The translations under genes were made by a program, and so were the position numbers. From positions 1 through 11,493 of the forward strand of contig CAMLDR010000139.1 of assembly GCA_946478775.1 (NCBI GenBank): 11,493 nucleotides of DNA, in the 5' to 3' direction. Positions 1 to 5,246 of the stretch are shown here, one piece after another; position 1 is the stretch's first letter, and the number at the start of each line of letters is the position of its first letter. Under the pieces are notes generated by a model. That model was given only the letters and a program-made list of their open reading frames with translations, was not told where the DNA came from and did no database searches. Source of the DNA: an uncultured Flavobacteriales bacterium. Lineage in GTDB: Bacteria > Bacteroidota > Bacteroidia > Flavobacteriales > Crocinitomicaceae.

Positions 1-335
1 GGGATTTTGCTCAGTCCCACAATTGTTCCGTTCGGAATATAAGCGATATGTGCTTTTCCGAAGAATGGCAGCATATGATGCTCACACATGGAATAAACTT
101 CGATGTCTTTCACGATAACCATTTCCGAGTACTCTTCGTGGAATAAAGCGCTTTTTAAAATTTCTTCCGGTTTGATGTCGTATCCCTGGGTCAGGAATTG
201 CAATGCTTTGGCAACGCGTTCGGGAGTTTTTAGCAGTCCTTCGCGTTCCGGATTTTCGCCGATTTGTGAAAGAATGGATTTGTAAACGTTGGAAATGTTT
301 TCTGTCGTGTCGTCGTTGTAATGAAATTCGCTCAT
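1..335 (-). CDS. folE: GTP cyclohydrolase I, N-terminal part (cut by window edge)
   Basis: The enzyme converts GTP to 7,8-dihydroneopterin triphosphate, the first step of folate, tetrahydropterin and (in many bacteria) queuosine synthesis, in the cytoplasm. Translating the minus strand from the ATG at 335 gives 111 residues before the window ends, about half of the usual 200-220. Family hallmarks visible are the [18 protein letters not shown] helix region (about residues 27-44) and the zinc-binding segment [20 protein letters not shown] (about 82-101), with C84 and H87 as two of the zinc ligands. The third ligand (a C-terminal Cys) would lie outside the window. The gene lies 95 bp downstream of a PTPS-family gene on the same strand, which fits a shared pterin pathway. 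The product assignment is secure. Whether the rest of the gene is intact cannot be seen. Confidence 0.97.
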   Translation of the reverse strand, partial: MSEFHYNDDTTENISNVYKSILSQIGENPEREGLLKTPERVAKALQFLTQGYDIKPEEILKSALFHEEYSEMVIVKDIEVYSMCEHHMLPFFGKAHIAYIPNGTIVGLSKI

Positions 336-360
336 AGTTTGAATTGAAAATTGAAAAGTG

Positions 361-422
361 ACTTCGACTCTGCTCAGTCACCTTTTCAGTGAAGTCTTAA
401 GGACGCTGAGCGGAGTCGAAGT
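361..422. repeat. Palindromic element with 17-bp arms (REP-like)
   Basis: The left arm at 361-377 begins ACTTCGACT and the right arm at 406-422 is its reverse complement with a single mismatch (T371, which would still form a G-U pair in RNA). The loop is about 28 nt. An AT-rich stretch with two copies of AATTGAAA (about 340-356) flanks it. It lies between two co-directional pterin genes and could act as a transcription attenuator, an mRNA-processing site or a passive dispersed repeat. A related sequence containing GACTCCGCTG occurs at 4482-4602. Confidence 0.7.
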
Positions 423-430
423 GTCTATTG

Positions 431-892
431 TTAAAACGGTTCTTTACCGCCGAAGTATTCTACGTAATTGTTTTCCGTCTCTACCAGTTTGATTTTGCAA
501 AGCTGTCCGCCGGCCTGTCGGATCGGAGCATCAATGATTTTCCAGATCTCAATTGCCAGATTTTCAGTAGAAGCCAGTTTTCCTGTTAAGAATGGCACAT
601 CGAGGTTCAGGTTCTTGTGGTCGAGTTCTTCGATCACCAACTCTTTGATGATGACACTCAGGTCTTTTAAATTGATCACGAAACCTGTTTCCGGGTTGGG
701 CTCGCCTTTTACGGTTACGAATAATTCGAAGTTGTGTCCGTGCCAGTTTTTGTTACTGCACTTACCGAAAATTGCTTCATTCTTTTCATCAGACCATTCT
801 TCGCGCCATAGTTTATGGGCTGCATTGAAATGTTCTCTTCGGGTAATGTATACTGTTTCCAAGTCTTGAAAAATTGGATACAAAGTTACCAT
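431..892 (-). CDS. 6-pyruvoyl-tetrahydropterin synthase / 6-carboxytetrahydropterin synthase family
   Basis: This COG0720 T-fold enzyme acts on dihydroneopterin triphosphate, the FolE product. PTPS members make 6-pyruvoyl-tetrahydropterin, and QueD members make 6-carboxytetrahydropterin for queuosine. The 153-aa protein shows zinc ligands H26 (in HFNAAH), H51 and H53 (in WHGHNFEL), a catalytic Cys at C45, the D91-H92 pair (LDHKNLNLD) and a C-terminal VETENNYVEYFG segment with the conserved Glu. The Cys-to-HGH spacing is C-x5-HGH, the spacing of eukaryotic-type PTPS, rather than C-x3-HGH of classical QueD, so I leave the symbol blank. The start is uncertain. Homologs usually begin just before YITRREHFNAAH, the first 13 residues here look unlike the family, and a perfect TANNTTTG box overlaps codons 2-4. 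An in-frame TTG at codon 11 (862) is an alternative start. Confidence 0.93.
   Translation of the reverse strand: MVTLYPIFQDLETVYITRREHFNAAHKLWREEWSDEKNEAIFGKCSNKNWHGHNFELFVTVKGEPNPETGFVINLKDLSVIIKELVIEELDHKNLNLDVPFLTGKLASTENLAIEIWKIIDAPIRQAGGQLCKIKLVETENNYVEYFGGKEPF
881..888 (-). promoter_or_regulatory. Possible Bacteroidetes -7 box (TAACTTTG) inside the annotated 5' end of the PTPS-like gene
   Basis: Read on the minus strand, this matches the TANNTTTG consensus exactly. It lies within codons 2-4 of the ATG-initiated reading frame. If it is a real promoter, transcription would start near 875 and translation would have to begin downstream, for example at the TTG at 862. I see no clear TTG-type -33 element at the usual distance, so this is tentative. 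Confidence 0.3.
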
Positions 893-1044
893 TTTTTAGT
901 GATAATGACCTTTTTTGGACCTGGAACCTTGTTAAAAAAGACACCTGAGTGATAGAAAATAATTCGCAAATCGGTTAACTGAAAAAGAAAAATACCTCAA
1001 TTGACATATTGATTTGTGGGACAGACTTTTCCAATTTTGCAACG

Positions 1045-1824
1045 ATGATAAAAAAGATACTCCTTATCGGATTGCTTTGGTTTCTTTCTTTTCAAAGTAC
1101 TTCGCAAGTTCGATTGCTAATTGGTGTTGTTGGTGGACGCTACAATTACCTCGAAAGTCAGCAGGCAAATTTGGCCGCAAAGTTTAATTTGGGATATAAT
1201 TATTCCTATGATGCCGCATCCAATGCGCCAAGTTTTAGCGGTTCAACAGATGTTTATGATGTAACGAACGAACTGAATTGGGATCAGTTGAACAGCGGTC
1301 TTGTTCTGGGTTTGGAGGTTGAAGCATCAGAGAAAACGAAACACAGCATTTATTTCGAAGGGAAGAGCAACAGCGCATCCGGGAAAAGGACAAATGTCAC
1401 CCAAAATTTGGAGGAAACTTTTGCATTGAAATCAAAATTCGGAGGAATTCACTACAATTTCACCTACACTCCATTTAAACGAATTGGATTTTTCTATGAT
1501 GTTGGATTTGTCCGTTACCGCATCAAGTTCAGTGCTGAATCACCAGGAAGTGAGACTATTAAACGGGAAACAATGGGATATAGAATTCTGTTGCTTTCCG
1601 GTGGATATAAGCCAGGATCTAAATCGCTAAATATTGTCAATGGAGTTGGAATCGAGTTTGCAGTCATTCATAACGAAAAGCTAGATATATCGCTGCGACC
1701 CGAAATTGGTTTGGTATTCAATCAATTATCAGAGGTTGGTCGTGGAGCGCTTTATGAAGACTGGATTTTCAACCTCAATTACCTGCAATGTGGTCTAATT
1801 ATCAAACCAAAAATCAGCAAATGA
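1045..1824 (+). CDS. Exported protein, predicted outer-membrane beta-barrel
   Basis: I do not recognise a named family. The reading frame extends upstream to 1009, but I choose the ATG at 1045 because it starts a classical signal peptide (MIKKILLIGLLWFLSFQ, predicted cleavage around STSQ, residues 18-21). The mature part of the 259-aa product has alternating polar and hydrophobic/aromatic segments (for example FGGIHYNFTYTPF, IGFFYDVGFVRYRIKF, GYRILLLSGGYK, SLRPEIGLVF, FNLNYLQCGLII) typical of antiparallel outer-membrane strands, so a small barrel or porin-like protein is likely. Its stop overlaps the start of the next gene in an ATGA arrangement (1821-1824), indicating translational coupling. 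It is the first gene of a three-gene operon of exported proteins. Envelope placement is fairly safe. The function is unknown. Confidence 0.8.
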   Translation: MIKKILLIGLLWFLSFQSTSQVRLLIGVVGGRYNYLESQQANLAAKFNLGYNYSYDAASNAPSFSGSTDVYDVTNELNWDQLNSGLVLGLEVEASEKTKHSIYFEGKSNSASGKRTNVTQNLEETFALKSKFGGIHYNFTYTPFKRIGFFYDVGFVRYRIKFSAESPGSETIKRETMGYRILLLSGGYKPGSKSLNIVNGVGIEFAVIHNEKLDISLRPEIGLVFNQLSEVGRGALYEDWIFNLNYLQCGLIIKPKISK

Positions 1825-2588
1825 AACAAATTATCCTAATCGCAATTTTGCTGATTTCTTGCCGGAATTTCAGTTTCGCACAATTTGAATTTCAACTTCA
1901 GGGAGGAGTAAGTGCTTCCCATTTAAATTTCCCGGGATTCAAAACATATCTGGAAACTTATAATGCTCAAAACAGCGGTAGCTCCATGATTGAACCTGCA
2001 AAATTTAATCCTTTTGGGATGGGTTATCATTTCGGAGGAATGTTCCGGATGAAGTGGTTTGTTACAGGGATCAACTTGGGAAAAATTATAGGTTTTCAAT
2101 CCAAAGCTAGATACGAGTATGATCAAAGTCGCTCTTTCCAATTTAAAAACGCGTATTTCGAACTTCAAATTGGTGGGCGAATTGGCAAGAAGAAATTTGG
2201 GTTTATTCCTTATTTAAATATGAGCATCAATAGTTTGAATCTGAGTACTTTTTATTCTTACGGAAAGACCAAAAGTTATGGAGGAGAAAGGAGTTTGAAT
2301 GGAGTTTATACCAGTTGGCGCCTAACAAGTTTGGTTGGAGGTCGGATAGAATATCGATTCACAAAAATGCTTGGTGTCTTTTTGGACGTGAGTTTTATGA
2401 TTAACAAATCAGAATATTTGGGTGGTGATTTTTCGGAATCTAACAGCGCTACGGATTCGAAATACTTTCAGTCAACTGCTACACAAGATCAAATTGCCGC
2501 AACTACAGAAGGATTGAAAGAAGTGTATAGAATTTCAAGAGGAGTCTTCGGACTACAGTTAACATTTGGTTCAGATGAGAAAAAGTAG
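1821..2588 (+). CDS. Exported protein, predicted outer-membrane beta-barrel
   Basis: The start is set at the ATG at 1821, which overlaps the previous stop by 4 bp. The 255-aa product begins with a signal sequence (MKQIILIAILLISC, then RNFSFAQ) that could be cleaved after SFA by signal peptidase I or, less likely, processed as a lipoprotein at LISC. The body has repeated amphipathic, glycine- and aromatic-rich strands (YHFGGMFRMKWFVTGINLG, AYFELQIGGRIGKKKFGFIPYLNMS, LVGGRIEYRFTKMLGVFLDVSF) and ends with the strand GVFGLQLTFG followed by a short charged tail. This is the pattern of a Bacteroidetes outer-membrane beta-barrel of about 10-12 strands. It shares general architecture with the preceding gene and may be a distant paralog, although I cannot establish this by eye. 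The function is unknown. Confidence 0.8.
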   Translation: MKQIILIAILLISCRNFSFAQFEFQLQGGVSASHLNFPGFKTYLETYNAQNSGSSMIEPAKFNPFGMGYHFGGMFRMKWFVTGINLGKIIGFQSKARYEYDQSRSFQFKNAYFELQIGGRIGKKKFGFIPYLNMSINSLNLSTFYSYGKTKSYGGERSLNGVYTSWRLTSLVGGRIEYRFTKMLGVFLDVSFMINKSEYLGGDFSESNSATDSKYFQSTATQDQIAATTEGLKEVYRISRGVFGLQLTFGSDEKK

Positions 2589-3075
2589 CACAATTATAGG
2601 ATTGGTGATTTTGGTTTTCCAATTAACAGGTTGTTTTAAAGACGAACCTAAAAAAGTAATGACACGTGCCGCCGGGCCCTGGACTATTGAAAAAGTGGTT
2701 CAGGAAAATTATGACACGCTGGGAACTTTAGTTAATACAAATGAGTGGAGTGATTTGGGTACTTTGTTTCTTTATCATGAAGATGATTTTCAATACCTTG
2801 ATGCGTATGAATTGCAGTACAGTTCAGCTCTTCAAAGTGAAGTTTATTCTTTTTTTCAAACAACTTTGTTTACGGCAAATCGCTGGTGGATGAGCGTTGA
2901 TGGGGAACAATTTGGTTTTGGAAATTACGATGCCACAACTGGTTTTACCAATACGATGGGTTTATTTACGCTTGAAAAGTTGAATAACCGCAAAATGGAA
3001 ATTCTAAATATTGAATTATTCCCTTCCGGTAGGGTTCGATTAATAGAAAGGTGGTACTTTAAACGAAAAAAATGA
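2575..3075 (+). CDS. Small lipoprotein, possibly lipocalin-like
   Basis: The ATG at 2575 lies inside the end of the previous gene (14-bp overlap) and opens a lipoprotein signal peptide with lipobox LTGC (C20). The 166-aa product is therefore probably anchored to the periplasmic face of the outer or inner membrane, or exposed at the surface. After the Cys, the mature region has RAAGPWTIEKVVQENYD, tryptophan- and aromatic-rich strands, and a C-terminal strand RVRLIERWYFKRKK. The GxWxIxKV opening and strand pattern resemble lipocalin-like calycin domains common in Bacteroidetes lipoproteins, but this is a resemblance and not a firm family match. It is the last gene of the overlapping export operon. 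Confidence 0.75.
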   Translation: MRKSSTIIGLVILVFQLTGCFKDEPKKVMTRAAGPWTIEKVVQENYDTLGTLVNTNEWSDLGTLFLYHEDDFQYLDAYELQYSSALQSEVYSFFQTTLFTANRWWMSVDGEQFGFGNYDATTGFTNTMGLFTLEKLNNRKMEILNIELFPSGRVRLIERWYFKRKK

Positions 3076-3092
3076 AGAAGCTATTGTGAGTT

Positions 3093-3108
3093 TACTTTTG
3101 TAAATTTG
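3093..3108 (+). promoter_or_regulatory. Two adjacent TANNTTTG boxes, likely promoter for hldD
   Basis: TACTTTTG (3093-3100) is immediately followed by TAAATTTG (3101-3108). Both match the Bacteroidetes -7 consensus TANNTTTG, and they end 26 and 18 bp before the hldD ATG. They begin only about 20 bp after the stop of the preceding operon, suggesting that hldD has its own promoter. A convincing -33 TTTG at the usual spacing is not obvious. Confidence 0.45.
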
Positions 3109-3126
3109 TACTCAAAATTAGCATTC

Positions 3127-4092
3127 ATGATCGTCATTACAGGAGCAGCAGGTTTTATTGGAAGTTGTATTGTTGGAACTTTAAATAGCAAAGGGATTAA
3201 TAACCTCGTTTTGGTAGATGATTTTTCACAGACGGATAAAGCTGCCAATTTAGACGGGAAGCTTTTTGTAGCGATGATCCAGCGAGCTGATTTCGATCAG
3301 TGGATGACTGAATTCGGTGATGAGGTAACGTGTGTTCTGCACATCGGAGCACGAACGGATACAACGGAATTTGATAAAGAAATCTTTGATGAACTGAATG
3401 TGGAGTATTCCAAAATGGTTTGGAACCACTGTGTGAAATCCCGCATTCCGCTCGTTTATGCAAGTTCTGCCGCAACTTATGGTTTGGGTGAATTGGGTTA
3501 TGACGATAAGGAGGAAACCATGCCGCTTTTACAGCCTTTGAATCCATACGGATGGTCGAAGCAATGGTTTGATATGTGGGCTTTGGAGCAAACAGAAACT
3601 CCACCGCATTGGTACGGACTGAAGTTTTTCAATGTCTACGGACCAAATGAATACCACAAGGCGCGAATGGCATCGGTGATCTTTCATACGTTTAACCAGG
3701 TGAAGGAGCATGGATCCATGAAGTTGTTCCGCTCGCACAATCCGGAGTATACAGACGGCGGACAAATGCGCGATTTCGTTTATGTAAAGGATTTGGTTTC
3801 TGTGATCGAGTTCCTGATGAAAGGAACGGCTAAGTCGGGAATCTATAACCTGGGTTCCGGAAAAGCACGTACTTTCCTGGACCTGGCTGAGAACACTTTC
3901 AAAGCTTTGGGGAAAGAACCTCAGATTTCTTTCATCGACACGCCGGCAGATATTCGGGATAAGTACCAGTATTTTACCGAAGCGAATATGCAAAAACTGA
4001 TCAATCAGGGTTACGATATTCCTTTTCATACATTGGAAGAAGGAATAGATGATTACGTGAAGAATTACCTGATCGGACATAAATACATCTAA
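3127..4092 (+). CDS. hldD: ADP-L-glycero-D-manno-heptose 6-epimerase
   Basis: HldD (RfaD/GmhD) epimerises ADP-D-glycero-D-manno-heptose to the L-glycero form, giving the heptose donor for the lipopolysaccharide inner core. It is a cytoplasmic extended-SDR enzyme using NADP. I place the start at the ATG at 3127 because it begins directly with the first Rossmann strand MIVITGAAGFIG (GxxGxxG at residues 6-12). An upstream in-frame TTG would add seven residues that do not fit the fold. The 321-aa product shows YASSAATYG (111-119), the catalytic Tyr in NPYGWSK (Y141, K145), and FNVYGPNEYHKARMASV, where K178 corresponds to the second catalytic residue known in the E. coli enzyme. RDFVYVKD, YNLGSGKARTF and KYQYFTEANM follow the family order. 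Length matches the usual 310-330. A VOC gene follows after 5 bp. Confidence 0.94.
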   Translation: MIVITGAAGFIGSCIVGTLNSKGINNLVLVDDFSQTDKAANLDGKLFVAMIQRADFDQWMTEFGDEVTCVLHIGARTDTTEFDKEIFDELNVEYSKMVWNHCVKSRIPLVYASSAATYGLGELGYDDKEETMPLLQPLNPYGWSKQWFDMWALEQTETPPHWYGLKFFNVYGPNEYHKARMASVIFHTFNQVKEHGSMKLFRSHNPEYTDGGQMRDFVYVKDLVSVIEFLMKGTAKSGIYNLGSGKARTFLDLAENTFKALGKEPQISFIDTPADIRDKYQYFTEANMQKLINQGYDIPFHTLEEGIDDYVKNYLIGHKYI

Positions 4093-4097
4093 GTTCC

Positions 4098-4481
4098 ATG
4101 TTGAAATCCGTTCATCACATTGCCGTTATTTGCTCGGATTATGAAGCTTCCAAACGATTTTACACCGAAGTTCTGAACTTTGAGATTTTAGCAGAGCATT
4201 ACCGTTCCGAGCGTGATTCGTATAAACTGGACCTCATCCTGAACGGTGTTTACTGCATCGAACTGTTTTCCTTTCCCGATCCGCCCAAACGGGTTTCAAA
4301 ACCGGAGGCAAGCGGATTGAGGCATTTGGCTTTCAGTGTTGAAAATATAGATCATGCTATTCGGGAACTTTTATCGAAAAATGTTGCTTGTGAGGAAGTA
4401 AGAATCGATGAATTTACCGGAAAACGCTTCACCTTTTTCGCAGATCCGGACGGTTTGCCGATTGAGTTGGTGGAAGTGTAA
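4098..4481 (+). CDS. VOC-family metalloprotein, YaeR/GloA2-like (glyoxalase I superfamily)
   Basis: The 127-aa protein is a full-length two-module VOC domain closely resembling E. coli YaeR: VHHIAVICSDYEASKRFY at the start, RDSYKLDLILNG, IELFSFPDPPKR, SGLRHLAFSV and the ending FFADPDGLPIELVEV. The four positions expected to bind the metal are present as H7, E55, H76 and E123, so the active site looks intact. Proteins of this subgroup are annotated as glyoxalase/bleomycin-resistance/dioxygenase proteins, and their physiological substrate is not firmly established. The start ATG lies 5 bp after the hldD stop, so the gene is very likely co-transcribed with hldD. A methylglyoxal-type role is possible but is inferred only from the superfamily. 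Confidence 0.9.
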   Translation: MLKSVHHIAVICSDYEASKRFYTEVLNFEILAEHYRSERDSYKLDLILNGVYCIELFSFPDPPKRVSKPEASGLRHLAFSVENIDHAIRELLSKNVACEEVRIDEFTGKRFTFFADPDGLPIELVEV

Positions 4482-4602
4482 TTATCAATTATGAATAATA
4501 AAATTATCAACAGACTTTGACTCCGCTGCGCCTATGCTAAAGCTACAGCGGAAGCATTCAGTCTCCTTGATAATTTATAATTGATCCATTCATAATTAGT
4601 TA
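4482..4602. repeat. Nested palindromic element between convergent genes
   Basis: The whole gap between two convergent genes is taken up by nested inverted repeats. The outer AT-rich arms are AATTATGAAT (4487-4496) against ATTCATAATT (4588-4597) and AAATTATCAA (4501-4510) against TTGATAATTT (4567-4576). The inner GC-richer arm is CCGCTG (around 4523-4528) against CAGCGG (around 4546-4551). The core around 4514-4530 contains GACTCCGCTG, which is related to the arm of the element at 361-422. It may act as a bidirectional terminator or be a degenerate copy of a dispersed REP- or MITE-like repeat. No open reading frame or transposase is present in it. Confidence 0.65.
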
Positions 4603-5037
4603 TCAAACCCTAAACAAAATCTCTACATAAAGAATCTCCATTTCGATCATGGTTTCTTCTACCTGGTAAAAAGCAATGCTGGTTTTATCAGAGATCGGTT
4701 CGTATTCCAGTTTGTCCGAAAGAAAAGGTTCCTTTGTACGTTCCATAGCGTTTATTTGCATACTTCCCAGGAATTGGTAAGTAATAACGAATATTTGTTT
4801 TTCGTTATCCTGCAGCAGTTTCAGGAAAGTGTCCTTTTTGTAATCGATACCCAGGCTGCTCAGCAGATCTTTGATCTCCGGAGTGAAAATGTCATCGTAG
4901 TATTTAAAGAAAGACCGGAATTCCTGTATGTGGAATTCGGAGTAGCCACACAGGGTATTCGAGTATATTTTCCGTGTTAGTTTACCCGGTACTTCGAACA
5001 CCCAATGTTTAAACGCTATAGTTTCTGTAAGCATCAT
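4603..5037 (-). CDS. Hypothetical protein, unrecognised
   Basis: This is an uninterrupted minus-strand frame of 144 aa starting at one of two adjacent ATG codons (5037 or 5034). I do not recognise a family. The protein is apparently cytoplasmic, with no signal peptide or membrane segment. It is rich in aromatic and charged residues: HWVFEVPGKLTRKIYSN near the N-terminus, an acidic/aromatic stretch EFRSFFKYYDDIF (about 39-51), a helix-like LLSSLGIDYKKDTFLKLLQD (58-77), then strands IFVITYQFLGSMQ and SIAFYQVEETMIEMEILYVEILFRV at the C-terminus. The composition is coherent and the opposite-strand frame is short, so it is probably a real gene. It is transcribed alone, convergent with the VOC gene across the palindromic element, and divergent from the kinase gene. 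Confidence 0.7.
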   Translation of the reverse strand: MMLTETIAFKHWVFEVPGKLTRKIYSNTLCGYSEFHIQEFRSFFKYYDDIFTPEIKDLLSSLGIDYKKDTFLKLLQDNEKQIFVITYQFLGSMQINAMERTKEPFLSDKLEYEPISDKTSIAFYQVEETMIEMEILYVEILFRV

Positions 5038-5230
5038 TCGATTACAGCTTTGATTTGGTGATTAATTTGTTTTCGTAAATCGTGTGTAAAAAGCAATAAA
5101 TCGCAAATTACCAATGGAAATAAGGGGAATGGACAACTGATTCTTCATACACGTGGCGCGAAATTCGTGAATGTGCGCTGTGTACTCAAAAAAAAAGGGT
5201 GTTTGGGGAATAATTTTGAGTAAATGGTGT

Positions 5231-5238
5231 TAAATTTG
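5231..5238 (+). promoter_or_regulatory. TANNTTTG box just upstream of the sensor kinase gene
   Basis: TAAATTTG matches the Bacteroidetes -7 consensus and ends 8 bp before the kinase ATG at 5247. If it is used, transcription would start almost at the start codon and give an mRNA with little or no leader. The GAGG at 5238-5241 could instead serve as a Shine-Dalgarno-like sequence 5 nt before the ATG, so the two readings compete. TTTG triplets occur upstream at 5202-5205 and 5215-5218, but neither has the usual spacing. The rest of 5038-5246 shows no clear gene. Confidence 0.4.
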
Positions 5239-5246
5239 AGGTAAAG

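Noticed and set aside
3106..3126. TTG-initiated N-terminal extension of hldD (MYSKLAF)
   Set aside because: It overlaps the promoter-like TAAATTTG box, and the family begins directly at the first beta-strand, MIVITG.
3529..4080. Long minus-strand open frame (183 aa) opposite hldD
   Set aside because: It is a shadow of the clearly identified hldD gene. Its composition is erratic and no domain is visible.
5140..5200. Imperfect GC-rich inverted motifs (CACGTGGCGCG and GTGCGCTGTG) upstream of the kinase
   Set aside because: The arms match only over a few bases with several mismatches, too weak to call an operator or hairpin.
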